In this document: piece by piece, positions 11,339 to 22,084 of the stretch
How the letters are laid out: every line of letters starts with the position of its first letter
Position numbering within the stretch: the first letter of the stretch is position 1
NCBI GenBank assembly: GCA_028274465.1
Contig: CM051457.1
Coordinates: forward strand, 69,786,496-69,850,495
Reading direction: 5' to 3'
Source: Plantago ovata
Lineage: Eukaryota; Streptophyta; Magnoliopsida; Lamiales; Plantaginaceae
DNA: 64,000 nucleotides
The notes under the pieces: model-generated
Database searches by the model: none
What the model was told of the DNA's origin: nothing
The model's input: only the letters and a program-made list of their open reading frames with translations
Made by a program: the position numbers and the translations under genes

Positions 11339-12541
11339 TGATGAACGAGATTGTCAGACTCAATTAATCAAATAAATTTGTTTTTAGCCAAAGACAATTC
11401 ACAACTACAACGAAAACCGAGGCACGTAGTGTAGAAGTAAAATAACCTCGAGTGTCGATCTCTAAGGACTATAACTAGCTTTATCAAATTTAACTTAAAC
11501 TATAAATCAGAAATCAAGCAAAGCACAGATTTTTCTTATCAATATGATTGAAGTTAGTGATAGTATGGTCATTCCAAGCAACGGGTAATAATCATGCATG
11601 AAGTACTTGAAGTTTGTATAGAGATCTATGATCATGAATTGTCCTACGTGTTCCTTTCAATTCAACACAACGAAGATAGATGGCTTAGATAGATCAAAGA
11701 AATAAAACAATAAATCAAGTCTTAAACGCGAGAAGCCACTCATGAATAATCAAGAACCCTAGCTAAAAAATCACATACTATCACCAACGATAGATTTAGC
11801 TACTCATATTGCAATCAACAAGAATCAAAACAAGATTGAATGAAAACATGTTGAATGAAATAAATAAAAGCAGAAAAATTGTGAGATACAAGTTACCAAC
11901 GAAGGTTGTCAATCTCCGATGGATTGCTAACTCACAAGAAAGAATCGAAAATCAAAGATGTCTAATCTCTATGCTAAAGCTTCTAAATCAATAAGAAAAA
12001 GTGTCTTCTATGCTAATAATTCCCAGCACAGGCTCTGGAGAATTTGTCTCTCCAAATAATGTAAAAAGGTCTCCAAAACGTAGAAAAATAGGCAAACATA
12101 TATATAGTTACGGAAACCTCTGGGGCGAACCGCCCCAGGTGCCGGACGATTCGCCTGGTGCGGGGCGATTCGCCCCACGTCCCAGGCGGTTCGCCTGGGA
12201 GTCCAGACCGGCTTCAGCGATATTTTAGTCTTCTTTTCCTTTTCGGACTCGGATTTTGCCTTCTAGTGACCTTTAAGCCTTGAAACTCGTCTCCTAGGCC
12301 TCAGATCTCATCCGGAACCTTCTAGATACACCACGAATGTCCTCGAAACACCAAAACCTCGTCCTCTTCATCAATATTGCCCATAAAAACACATTTTTTA
12401 CCTAAAACCTGAAAAATGTAAAGAAAAGGGAAACGTGACACTATTCCAATAAAATGCACTAAAATATAAGCTAAATTAACCTAGAGGATAGCTAAATTGG
12501 TGAAAAAGACTCGAATGAAAGTGTAAAATACACGTTCATCA
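11339..12541 (-). repeat. G1 3' LTR
   Basis: On the minus strand it runs from TGATGAACGTG to CGTTCATCA and is 1,203 bp, equal to its partner. It contains the GC-rich palindrome cassette (about 12118-12200) and, next to it, an ATATATATA TATA-like string (about 12098-12108). Confidence 0.93.
12118..12202. repeat. GC-rich palindrome cassette in G1 3' LTR
   Basis: This is a GC island in AT-rich surroundings made of alternating inverted words such as GGGGCGATTCGCCCC and CCCAGGCGGTTCGCCTGGG. The same cassette is at 17014-17098 in the other LTR and, in variant form, internally at 13836-14030. Confidence 0.85.
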
Positions 12542-12559
12542 AACTCCCCAAACCGAACC
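12542..12559 (-). promoter_or_regulatory. G1 polypurine tract
   Basis: On the minus strand GGTTCGGTTTGGGGAGTT lies directly against the 3' LTR. It is the expected plus-strand primer. A similar tract adjoins the LTRs of G2 (28893-28910) and G4 (61152-61169). Confidence 0.85.
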
Positions 12560-14234
12560 TTTGCTTGTCCTCAAGCAACTAAGCTAGACTCTAATGCAAA
12601 AAACCAATGCAACACACAAAATGGAGTCTCATGCCAAATGAAATGAACTAATCTATTGAGTCTATCAAAAATTTATGAACAATGACCATACAAATCATAA
12701 CATGGATATTGGTTGAAGAATGCCTCGATTGACTCATACACATTCACATATGCACTATATTAAACAAGATAGTCTTTCGTAACATTCTCTACCTTGACCT
12801 AGTCAGTGAAGACGTAATGATACATGTTAAAATACGAATGGTTGTCCCGTGCCTATGAAACTGAGGACTTACTGCTGTTCACCAAGTTAAGACTTTCCCT
12901 CAAAGAGGTCGAACCAATACTGGCTCTCATCAAACGAAGGAGGGTTCCCTACAAGTTCACACTCCCCTATTCTACCCATCTCTCAAGCAAAGTCATAAAT
13001 TAATCACCACTTCCTGAATGGCAGGACGAGGGTGGTCTAGAACAGATGACACTCAAACAAACAAAAGGCAAACTTTACAACTCGATTACGAACATTACAT
13101 GAATTGAAAAATGAGACAAACACTTCGCTAAACTGCTTTTTGGCTTTCTTTGGATCACACAATCTCACACTACCTCCTTCATAGGCATTTAGTAATCTCA
13201 AAGCAAGGTGAAGACTTGTTGCCTCTTAGGTACATAATTACACGGGAAAACAACCACAAGACTCTAACATGCATCATCCTATTATAATGGCTTTCGTGAA
13301 CCGCAGTAGAGAAAACACCACTAAGTGATGTCGAGACTACCAAGCTTAACTAAGTGCATATATAAATGTGACAAGCCAAGCGAGAAAACCTCAAACAAAT
13401 TCATAGAGATGAAACGCATGGTCAAAGGTCATAACTTGTTATTCTACCCAATAAAAAAGTTCAAAAAATTTGGCAATAAACTCCACACACAAAAACATGC
13501 AAAACTATACTAGGATGAATGTAGTGTATGCAACTAAATACTAAGAAAGCGGTAAACGTGCAAATGCAAACAAACGGTTTCACGAGTTTATCATAAGCAA
13601 AACAAGTATAGAGATAGCCAGCGATAACCCCCCCAAACCTGAACGTCGTCGCTCGTCCCGAACGTCGAAAGTGGATTTAAGGTGAGAGCCAACTTGTACC
13701 TGTAACCTATAGGACTCAAGGAAACTCGTGAGAAACCAAAACGGGCGATAAAAGAAGTAAAAAGATCAATAATTTAGCATAATAGGAGTAAAATGGGGTT
13801 CCGAACGAAAATTCGGACCTCCGGGTTTCTGGACACCCGGGGCGAACCGCCCCAGGTGGGGGGCGATTCGCCTGGGACGTCCAGAACGTTCCGGGTTCTG
13901 GACACCCAGGGCGAACCGCCCCAGATGGGGGGCGATTCGGCTGGGGCGTCCAGAGCGCCCCAGGCAGCCTGGACTTGCCAGGCGAATCGCGCCACATGGG
14001 GGGCGGTTCGCCTGGCATCTCCAGACTCCTGGAGACGCCTTTTTCCTCCCAAAACGCGAAATTATCATCTTAAAACCTATTTTATCACCAAAACCATACG
14101 AAAAAATATAAAATAAAACACAATGACATGCTCAAAATAAATATGCATGCAATGCAAAAAGCAATAAAACTCCGGGTTGCCTCCCGGATAGCGCCATTGT
14201 TTAAAGAGTCTCTGACTCGACTTCTTCTCGCTCT
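12560..14234 (-). other. G1 long 3' untranslated region
   Basis: No ORF survives. It holds a second PPT-like site (about 13628-13650, minus strand: GGTTTGGGGGGGTT preceded by a GACGAGCGACGACG motif) and the internal GC palindrome cassette (13836-14030). The ORF2 that G2 and G3 carry in this region is absent, so G1 has an internal deletion relative to them. Confidence 0.7.
13836..14030. repeat. Internal GC-rich palindrome cassette of G1
   Basis: About three repeats, each roughly 60-70 bp, contain GGGGCGAACCGCCCC, a GGTTCTGGACACCC-like linker and GGCGATTCGCCTGG. Long spurious reading frames cross it on both strands because the repeats lack stops; none is a credible gene. Confidence 0.8.
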
Positions 14235-16100
14235 TTAGTTCTTGTCCTTACGGGTACTAGACTTCCCCTTCATTGATCTCTTCCTCATACCTAGTACCTG
14301 AGAATGAGAATGTACATATACAACAAGAAAAAAGTAGTTAATAGAATGAGAAGCATTGAAGTGAGGACTAGGATCAGATATGGCTCGCAACACATGTTGC
14401 TTGACATCCACCTCGATGGTGCAAGTTCTTCGGTAGATGTCGATTACGGAGCGTAGCTTAGTCAAGAATGTTCGCCCCAATAGAACAACATCTCCCATCC
14501 CAGGAGTAGACGCCGGCATCACAACAAAGTTGGTGTATACAGAAGCTTCACCAATCTTAACCAATACGTTCTTCACAATGCCTTCGGGTCGTACAAAGGA
14601 TCCATCCGCAAGTTGCACAATAGCCTTATGCTCCGAAAGCTTTCCAAGGCCACTCTTCTCAAACACATTCATAGGGAGCACATTCGAGTAAGATCCCGTT
14701 TCTAGTGTAGCACGGACATCTTCAAGTTCACCAATCCCAACCTTAACATCGAAACTATCAGGAATTGGCTCGGGATTTTCTTGCTCCTCATCGCTAACAT
14801 TAAAACCAAGGTCCTTCTCTTCTTCCTTGGCTAGTGGGGGTTCACCATCCTTGCAACATTCACATTTAGCAACTTTCTTGATAGTGATCTCAACAGGAAG
14901 ATCACCCACCAAAGTAATGGACATCGACTTCTCAGTGTTGCTAGGCAACTTCCCTTGCTCCCTACTTGCTCCACGGTCAATCAACTCTTGCATCTTTTGA
15001 TGAGCAAGCCTAGTGCTTTCCTCCAACTGATCAAGTCTCGCCCTTGTCTTCTCCGAATCTTCTTCATAACGCTTAAGAAAACCTTGGGTGGAATCGACCA
15101 ATTTCTGTTATTTATCAAAGAGAGTAGCAGACTTGGATTGAGATGCTTCAGCAGGATTTCCACGGTGGTCATTTCCGTAGTTGCGATTACTACGGTCTAC
15201 CCAGTAAACACTATCATTGACCAAATCAGACCTGCACATATGAGCCCCATGCCCATAGTTCTTGCATACCCGGCAAACTTCATTAGAGAGAGTTGTTCCA
15301 GCTGAGCTCTTGAGAACTTGCTTCATCTCATTGGCGAAGCACTCAAACCGATCCCCACTCACTTCATGCATTGGGGTCTCCTTGTTTGGTGGAGCCTCAG
15401 GTCCACGCCTCCTAACCATTGCTCTTGGATCCTTGAACTGAGATCCCTTAGCAAGCCTTTCGAAACACGCCCACACATCCTCGGCGGTCTCCTCCCAGAT
15501 ATTACCACGACATTGAAAATCCACCACTTGCTGATTCTCAAAAGTGAGTCCATTGTAAAAGTGTTGGACAAGATCCGAAAGCTCAAAACCATGGTGTGGG
15601 CACTTATTCATGAGGTCCTTGAACCTCTCGAGAGCAGTGTAGATGGTCTCATCATATTCTTGCTTGAAACCACTGATTTGCGCCTTCAGCGCGGTAGTCA
15701 AAGTATGGGGAAAATATTTCTCCATAAAAGTAGAAAACACCTTGGCCCAGGTGTCTAGTGATCCGGCTTCTAGAGAGCCTAACCATGCCTTGGCTTTATC
15801 GCCAAGCCCCATCGCAAAAACCTTCATTCTCAGCTCGTCATCCGTCACCTTCGTGCCCGGTCTTGGGAGTTGGTTGACGAAGTTATCGATATCATCCAAA
15901 TACCCTATAACGTCTTCCCTACTCAAGCCATAGAACCTCGGGAGTTGCTGGAACATGTGGTTTTTTATTTCCAAGTCACGAGTCGCAGGCGAAAGGACAA
16001 TCGCTGGACCCTTCATTCGGTCCTTGTTGGGTTGAACCCATGATTTCAGCAGTGGACAAGCCATCACGGAACCTGAATATCTGTAACAGGAGTAACTCAA
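14235..16100 (-). pseudogene. gag-pro: G1 gag-protease polyprotein (nonsense, catalytic change)
   Basis: This is the Gag and aspartic protease of a Gypsy-type element. The first part (16100 down to 15108) has a retrotransposon gag domain (FYGLSREDVIGYLDDIDNF, KAKAWLGSL, FMEKYFP) and a CCHC knuckle (CRVCKNYGHGAHMC, about 15245-15280). The second part (15101 down to 14235) is in the same frame after one TAA (15108-15110) and carries the protease. The active-site Asp is replaced: LETGS instead of the LDTGS seen in G3 (GAA codon at 14700-14702). Compared with G3, about 50 N-terminal residues are missing, so the ATG at 16100 is probably not the ancestral start. The protein ends at 14235 with no RT following. 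Confidence 0.85.
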
Positions 16101-16213
16101 AATTGAAAATTAGTCCTGTTAGAAATCGCAAAATTCTGGAAACAATTTAACAACTAACTCTGAGAATTGAATGCTGAAAATATAAATAAGCTAAAGAGAA
16201 AAAAGGAGTATAG

Positions 16214-16231
16214 TCCCTGGCAACGGCGCCA
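16214..16231 (-). promoter_or_regulatory. G1 primer-binding site (tRNA-Asp type)
   Basis: The minus strand reads TGGCGCCGTTGCCAGGGA, three bases inside the 5' LTR. It differs from the common plant Gypsy PBS TGGCGCCGTTGCCGGGGA at one base. Confidence 0.8.
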
Positions 16232-16234
16232 ATT

Positions 16235-17437
16235 TGATGAACGAGATTGTCAGACTCAATTAATCAAATAAATTTGTTTTTAGCCAAAGGCAATTCACAA
16301 CTACAACGAAAACCAAGGCACGTAGTGTAGAAGTAAAATAACCTCGAGTGTCGATCTCTAAGGACTATAACTAGCTTTATCAAATTTAACTTAAACTATA
16401 AATCAGAAATCAAGCAAAGCACAAATTTTTCTTATCAATATGATGGAAGTTAGTGATAGTATGGTCATTCAAAGCAACGGATAATAATCATGCATGAAGT
16501 ACTTGAAGTTTGTATAGAGATCTATGATCATGATTTGTCCTACGTGTTCCTTTCAATTCAACACTACGAAGATAGATGGCTTAGATAGATCAAAGAAATA
16601 AAACAATAAATCAAGTCTTAAACGCGCGAAGCCACTCATGCATAATCAAGAACCCTAGCTAAGAAATCACATACTATCACCAACGATATATTTAGCTACT
16701 CATATTGCAATCAACAAGAATCAAAGCAAGATTGAATGAAAAATGTTGAATGAAATAAATAAAAGCAGAAAAATTGTGAGATACATGTTACCAACGAAGG
16801 TTGTCAATCTCCGATGAATTGCTAACTCACAAGCAAGAATCGAAAATCAAAGATGTTCAATCTCTATGCTAAAGCTTCCAAATCAATAAGAAAAAGTGTC
16901 TTCTATGCTAATAATTCCCAGAACAGGCTCTGGAGAATTTGTCTCTCCAAATAATGTAAAAAGGTCTCCAAAACGTAGAAAAATAGGCAAACATATATAT
17001 AGTTACGGAAACCTCCGGGGCGAACTGCCCCAGGTGCCGGGTGATTCGCCTGGTGCAGGGCGATTCGCCCCACGTCCCAGGCGGTTTGCCTGGGACGTCC
17101 AAACCGGCTTCAGCGAGATTTTAGTCTTCTTTTCCTTTTCGGACTAGGATTTTGCCTTCTAGTGACCTTTAAGCCTTAAAACTCGTCCCCTAGGCCTCAA
17201 ATCTCATCCGGAACATTCTAGATACACCACGAATGTCCTCGAAACACCAGAACCTCGTCCTCTTCATCAATATTGCCCATAAAAACACGTTTTTTACCTA
17301 AAACCTGAAAAATGCAAAGAAAAGGGAAACGTGACACTATTCTAATATAATGCACTAAAATATAAGCTAAATTAACCTAGAGGATAGCTAAATTGGTGAA
17401 AAAGACTCGAATGAAAGTGTAAAATACACGTTCATCA
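16235..17437 (-). repeat. G1 5' LTR
   Basis: It is 1,203 bp, the same length as the 3' LTR and largely identical to it. It carries the GC palindrome cassette at about 17014-17098 and the TATA-like ATATATATA at about 16993-17001. Confidence 0.93.
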
Positions 17438-17440
17438 ATT

Positions 17441-20400
17441 GTGCAGACTTCAGCCACGGAGACAAACAATGCAATTTGGCACTTTGACAGTGGTTGTGGA
17501 AAGCACATGACGGGCAACAAGAAAAACCTTATAAACTATAGACGGTGGTCTAAAGGTCCAACAATAAGGTTTGCTGGTGGAGGCTTTGGTTCTACTAAAG
17601 GTTATGATGACGTGAAGTTAGGTTGTATTACCATTTCGGGAGTTCTTTATGTCAAAAATCTTAAGTTTAACCTTTTCAGCATGAGTCAGTTCGCTGACAA
17701 AGGATACTTCATCAAAATCAAAAGTGATGAATGTAAACTTATAGACTTTGAGACAAAGAAGGTTATTATGGTTGCTAGAAGATCAGGAGGTTTGTATACT
17801 GTAGATTGGTCTTCAGCAATCGTTGAAAAATGCCTTGTCTAAGATCATGATTGCCTTGCTGAAAAAGCATGGTTATGGCATAAACGAACAAGTCACCTAA
17901 ACTTCAAGACGCTGAATAAGCTGTCTAAAAAGGCACTTGTAGTTGGATTACCTAAGGTTACTTTCAAGAAGGATGGTGTTTGCAATGCATGTCAGCAAGG
18001 AAAGCAAACCAAATCTTCTTTTAAGAACAAGGCAGTACCGTCAACTACAAAACCTTTACAACTCTTGCACATGGACTTGTTTGAATCTTCTTCAACAAGC
18101 TATGCTGGTAAGAAGTATGGTCTGGTGGTGGTAGATGACTATTCAAGATTCACTTGGGTAGTATTTATCAAACACAAGTCTGAAACAAGGACTGAAATAC
18201 CTAACTTGCTGAACAAGCTTGAAGTCATGAAAAATGACGAGGTAAAAGTCATTAGAACAGACCATGGTACTGAGTTTGTAAACCAGTACATAATTGAGTA
18301 TTGCACTTCCAAAGGCATACAACATCAGTTATCCTCAGTAAGGACACCACAACAAAATGGTGTTGCTGAAAGGAAGAATCGTACCCTTAAGGAAGCAGCC
18401 AGAACAATGCTTGCTGACACTGAAATAAGTGAAGCTTATTGGGTTGAAGCGATTAATACCGCCTGCTATACTCAAAATAAATGTTTGATCACTAAGGATT
18501 ACAACAAAACTCCCTATGAGTTATTTGTTCGAAGACCTCCTAACATCACCCATCTAAGAGTATTTGGTTGCAAATGTTTTGTTCATAACAATGGTACAAA
18601 ATACTTAAGAACATTCCAACCAAAGGCAGACGAAGCGATATTTCTTGGTTACTCCTTGCATAGTAAAGCTTATAGAGTTTACAACAAAAAGACACAAAAG
18701 ATCGAAGAATCAGTGCATGTTGTATTCTATGAAAAGTCACAAGGAGTTCCTGCTGAAGAAGAAATATCAGATTGTATGAAGAAGTTACTCATACACGAGT
18801 AAAGAATTGAATCTGATGCTAGGAAAGTCAAATCAATTGAACTAAATGATGATTCTGACAATGACTCTCCTCCCCCGAGTCATGACAAGATAAAAATAGT
18901 TCATGACAAAGAATTTCCAGCAAAAGACGCGGTTGCTCCAGATGTTGCTGAAACTATGCAACTTCCTGTGTCTACTGACGAGTTACCTCAAACCAGCAAT
19001 GCTGAACAAGCAGTTGCTGATGAACCAATCTCAGCAGAGACACAACAAAATACCAGTAGTACTGAGCAAGTACATACTGAAGAGTCACATGCTGAAGAGC
19101 AAACTTATCCAGATCCAAAGAGCAGAAAACCTGTTAATAAATGGATTAGAGATCATCCCTCTATGGATATGATTGGTGATATTGACAAACGCCAAGTGAC
19201 TAGATCCAAAGTATCTACTATTCAAGAACTTGCTGAAGAAGCAAATGTCATAGAAGTAGAAGCTTTGTTCTCTTGCTTTGTTTCAGAAATTGAACCCAAG
19301 ACCATAGAAGAAGCTTTAAAGCATTCTGAATGGATCAAGGCAATGCAAGAAGAACTGGATCAATTTGAAAGGAACAATGTCTGGAAACTTGTACCCCATG
19401 TTGAAGGAAAGAAAGCAATTGGTACAAAGTGGGTGTTCGGAAACAAGCTGAGTGAGTCTGGAGAAGTAACAAGGAACAAATCACGTTTAGTTGCTCAAGG
19501 TTACTGTCAGACTGAAGGATTGGACTATGATGAGTCTTATGCTCCAGTTGCAAGATTGGATGCAATTAGACTTTCCTTAGCCTTTGTTGCTCACAATGAC
19601 TTCATTGTTTATCAAATGGATGTTAAAACTGCATTCCTAAATGGTGAACTTGCTGAAGAAGTCTATTTGGATCAACCCCCTGGCTTTGAACTTCCCTCAG
19701 AAACCAAGATGGTATATAAGCTTCAGAAAGCTGTATATGGTCTAAAGCAAGCACCAAGAGCTTGGTATGATACCTTAGCTAAGTTCTTGCTGGACAATGG
19801 TTTCAAGAAAGGTGACTTGACAAAACTTTATTTACCATGAACCATGATGGTAAAATACTTTTAGTTCAGATTTATGTGGATGACATAATATTTGGATCTA
19901 AGGACAAGCAACTTTGTGATGATTTTGCCAAACTCATGACAAACAAGTTTGAAATGAGTATGATGGGTAAATTGAATTATTTCCTAGGATTGCATGTCAA
20001 GCAACTCAAAGATGGAATATTCATAAATCAAGCAAAGTATGCAAAGGAAATGCTCATAAAGTTTAGGATCAAAGAGGAAGAAAAACCTGAAAAGAACCCT
20101 ATGAGCGTTGGTACCAAATTGGGCTATACTACACAAGATAAGAGTGTTGATGAACACAAGTATAGGAAGCTCATTGGTTCTTTGCTGTATTTAACAGCAA
20201 GTAGACCTGACATTCAGTATGCTGTTTGTGTGTGTGCAATATTCCAATTTGATCCAAGAGAATCACACTACAAAAAGGCACTTAAGATACTGAAATATGT
20301 CAAAGGTACAGTCAATGTTGAATTATGGTATCCTAAAGATTCTGGATTGGAATTGGTTGGTTATTCTGATGCTGATCATGGACGATCAACTCTTGATAGA

Positions 20401-20823
20401 AAAAGTACTTCTGGAACTTGTCAGTTTCTAGGTACTAGATTAATATCATGGTTCATCAAGAAGCAAACCTGTGTTCCCAATTCATCTACTGAATCTGAGT
20501 ACATTGCGGCTGGTTGTTGCACAGCTCAAATCCTATGGATTCAGCAACTACTAAGAGATTATGGTATTTCTGCAAAGAAACCACCAATCGTTTGTGATAA
20601 TACAAGTGCTATTGCTATCACGCAAAATCCTAAGTTCCACTCAAGGACAAAGCACATTGATATTAGACATCATTTCATTAGAGATCATGTGGAAAAAGGA
20701 GACATTGAGGTTGTGAAAGTAGGTAGAGATGATCAACTTAATGACATCTTTACCAAGCCCCTACCAGATAATAGGTTCGCAATGCTTAGGTATAACCTTG
20801 GATTGATTGAACTACCTCAATAG
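17441..20823 (+). pseudogene. pol: S1 pol: protease-integrase-RT-RNase H (broken)
   Basis: This is a Copia-order polyprotein. The protease has WHFDSG (Asp at 17486-17488). The integrase has an HHCC zinc site (HKRTSH ... CNAC, about 17877-17990), a DDE triad (HMDLF, RTDHGTEF, NGVAERKNRT, 18068-18370) and the GCKCF region. The RT has [13 protein letters not shown] and YVDD (about 19873-19884). The RNase H has YSDADH and STESEYIAA, ending at TAG 20821-20823. Defects: TCA to TAA at 17840-17842, CAA to TAA near 18800, and a 1-bp deletion near 19818 that shifts the RT into another frame (19837 onward). All catalytic motifs remain readable. Before G1 inserted, pol lay directly after the gag stop in the -1 frame. 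Confidence 0.9.
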
Positions 20824-20843
20824 TAAGGGATACATTTGGAAGA

Positions 20844-21205
20844 TTGCTGAAACAGGCATTCAGCAAGCCAAAGTATACTTACTTGTATAAAATCCCTTCC
20901 ACTGATTTCTTCTAAAAAGAAATGATAGTTCACTTCATGATTGTTGAAACAGGCATTCAGCAAGTAATTCCTTCAAACCGGGTATTTGTTAGGAAACTTG
21001 ATCACTTGCTGAGACGGGTACTCAGCAAAGGAAAAACATTAAAGATTGCTGAAACTGGCATTCAGACAATCAAAGATACTGAAACAGGTATTCAAGTATC
21101 AAAAGAAAAACCTGAGACGGGAACTCAGCAAAGAGCAAGAATACTTCTCGGATTTTACCTAAGAATATCTCAATATAAAAAGAATTCACTGAGACGGGAA
21201 ATCAG
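20844..21205 (+). repeat. Series of seven related hairpins
   Basis: Hairpin 1 (20844-20866) has stem TTGCTGAA, loop ACAGGCA and stem TTCAGCAA. Others lie at 20941-20963 (one G-U-type pair), 21006-21028 (stem TTGCTGAG/CTCAGCAA, loop ACGGGTA), 21046-21068 (inner 5 bp only), 21075-21100 (GATAC-TGAA paired with TTCA-A-GTATC, loop ACAGGTA), 21112-21128 (CTGAG/CTCAG, loop ACGGGAA) and 21189-21205 (weak). The loop keeps seven bases in most, while stems change in a compensatory way. S3 has the same series at 52088-52452. Confidence 0.8.
20987..21000 (+). repeat. Copy of the LTR 5' tip inside the hairpin series
   Basis: TGTTAGGAAACTTG, identical to the first 14 bases of the family LTRs (for example 35420-35433), is embedded here. 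The same happens in S3 at about 52230-52243. It may be a relic of an LTR edge or a duplicated integrase or priming signal. Confidence 0.7.
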
Positions 21206-21646
21206 AAATGTCTTTTAACTCAAAGAAATATGAGATATTTGATTAAGGGGGAGTTTTCAGGAAATACAAGGCTTGTCACCTAAAAAGCTAAGTGCCAAAG
21301 TCAAATTGATTAAAACCGCTAAAAAGATTCTCATTTACTTCAGCAAGCAATTAGCGTTGGAGTAAAAAGGATCAAATTCCGTGAATCAAGGTAAAATCAA
21401 TTTGTGACGTTAATCGTGGCACATATAAACTCACTGTTAATCATGACATGAAATACAATCATGGCCATTGATTTTAAAGCAGTTTTTTTATCAACGGTTG
21501 ATATTACAAAGAGAAAGTATGCTCTGACGGTTTTTGTTAGTGGACCACTATGCATTTAATGCAAAGGCTCCACTAACACAGATGAATCTCTGTTTTACCC
21601 TTGCTGAGAACTCAAAACCATTGAGCTTCTCACACAACACAGACAC

Positions 21647-21654
21647 TATATAAA
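21647..21654 (+). promoter_or_regulatory. TATA box of a possible env-like promoter
   Basis: TATATAAA is followed by a leader-like A- and pyrimidine-rich stretch and lies 146 bp before the env-like ATG (21793). It is conserved at 52889-52896 in S3, again about 150 bp before the ATG (53038). A second TATATA-like string sits only about 11 bp before the ATG. That this is an active internal promoter is inference. Confidence 0.45.
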
Positions 21655-21792
21655 CAAAGAGTTAGAGAAAGACAAAATTCTTTAACTCACATTTCCTTTC
21701 TCTGCAAATTCTCTAGCATGTGCTCTGAATTCACTGTACCTCCGGTCAAAAAGAAAACTCTCTTTTTGTACAACCCCCTTACTATATAAGAG

Positions 21793-22084
21793 ATGGCTCC
21801 TAAGAGACAATCATCTAAGACCTCTAAGTCATCTAAAACAGACAGTGCTGGAAAAAGCACTACTCCGGTTGAAATTCCGGCAACCAACACAGTGAAAATT
21901 GTGTTGAAAAATGACCGAGTAACCGAAAGACCCATGCCGCCTGCATATCTCGACACTGCAAAGTGTGAGAAGATGATGCAGTGGGGCGGATTTGCCAAGG
22001 AGAAGTACATTAGATACTTCTATGAACAAGAACTGGACGAAGAAAATGAAGAGGCGTTGAACTTGATTAATCAACAAGGCCTTC
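21793..22084 (+). pseudogene. S1 env-like ORF, 5' part (split by G2)
   Basis: The ATG at 21793 starts a protein with a basic, Ser/Lys-rich N-terminus (MAPKRQSSK...). It continues into KCEKMMQWGGFAKEKYIRYFYEQ and is cut by G2 at codon ~97. The S3 copy (53038 onward) reads on into a segment resembling the putative plant transposon protein domain found in the downstream ORFs of plant LTR elements. The function of Sirevirus env-like proteins is unknown. The lysine-rich start resembles a nuclear-localisation signal rather than a signal peptide, and I see no clear signal peptide. The remainder of the gene is at 30286-35160. Confidence 0.75.

Larger units (their letters stand above)
11339..17437 (-). 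mobile_element. G1: gag-pro-only Gypsy-type LTR element
   Basis: A complete 6,099-bp element on the minus strand, flanked by a perfect 5-bp duplication ATTGT (11334-11338 and 17438-17442). The two LTRs are both 1,203 bp and differ by a few percent by eye. The PBS at 16214-16231 resembles the tRNA-Asp type used by Athila/Tat-group Ty3/Gypsy elements. The interior holds one gag-protease ORF and no reverse transcriptase, RNase H or integrase, so it must have been mobilised in trans. Related elements with LTRs of the same length (G3) are in the same window. Confidence 0.93.
20824..21792 (+). other. Non-coding spacer between pol and env-like ORF
   Basis: This 970-bp region has three parts: a hairpin series (20844-21205), a PPT-like AAGGGGGAG (21245-21253), and a promoter-like part with a TATA box at 21647. 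The same order is kept in S3 (52068-53037). The frame 20922-21218 is open and partly conserved in S3, but its content simply reflects the repeated hairpin words (ETGIQ), so I do not call it a gene. Confidence 0.7.

Noticed and set aside
13716..14116. Several 90-107-codon frames on both strands
   Set aside because: They are produced by the stop-poor GC repeat cassette; content is Pro/Gly/Arg-rich repeats with no gene features.
20922..21218. 98-codon frame partly conserved in S3 (52249-52461)
   Set aside because: It follows the repeated hairpin words; structure rather than protein explains its conservation, and the start codon differs between copies.
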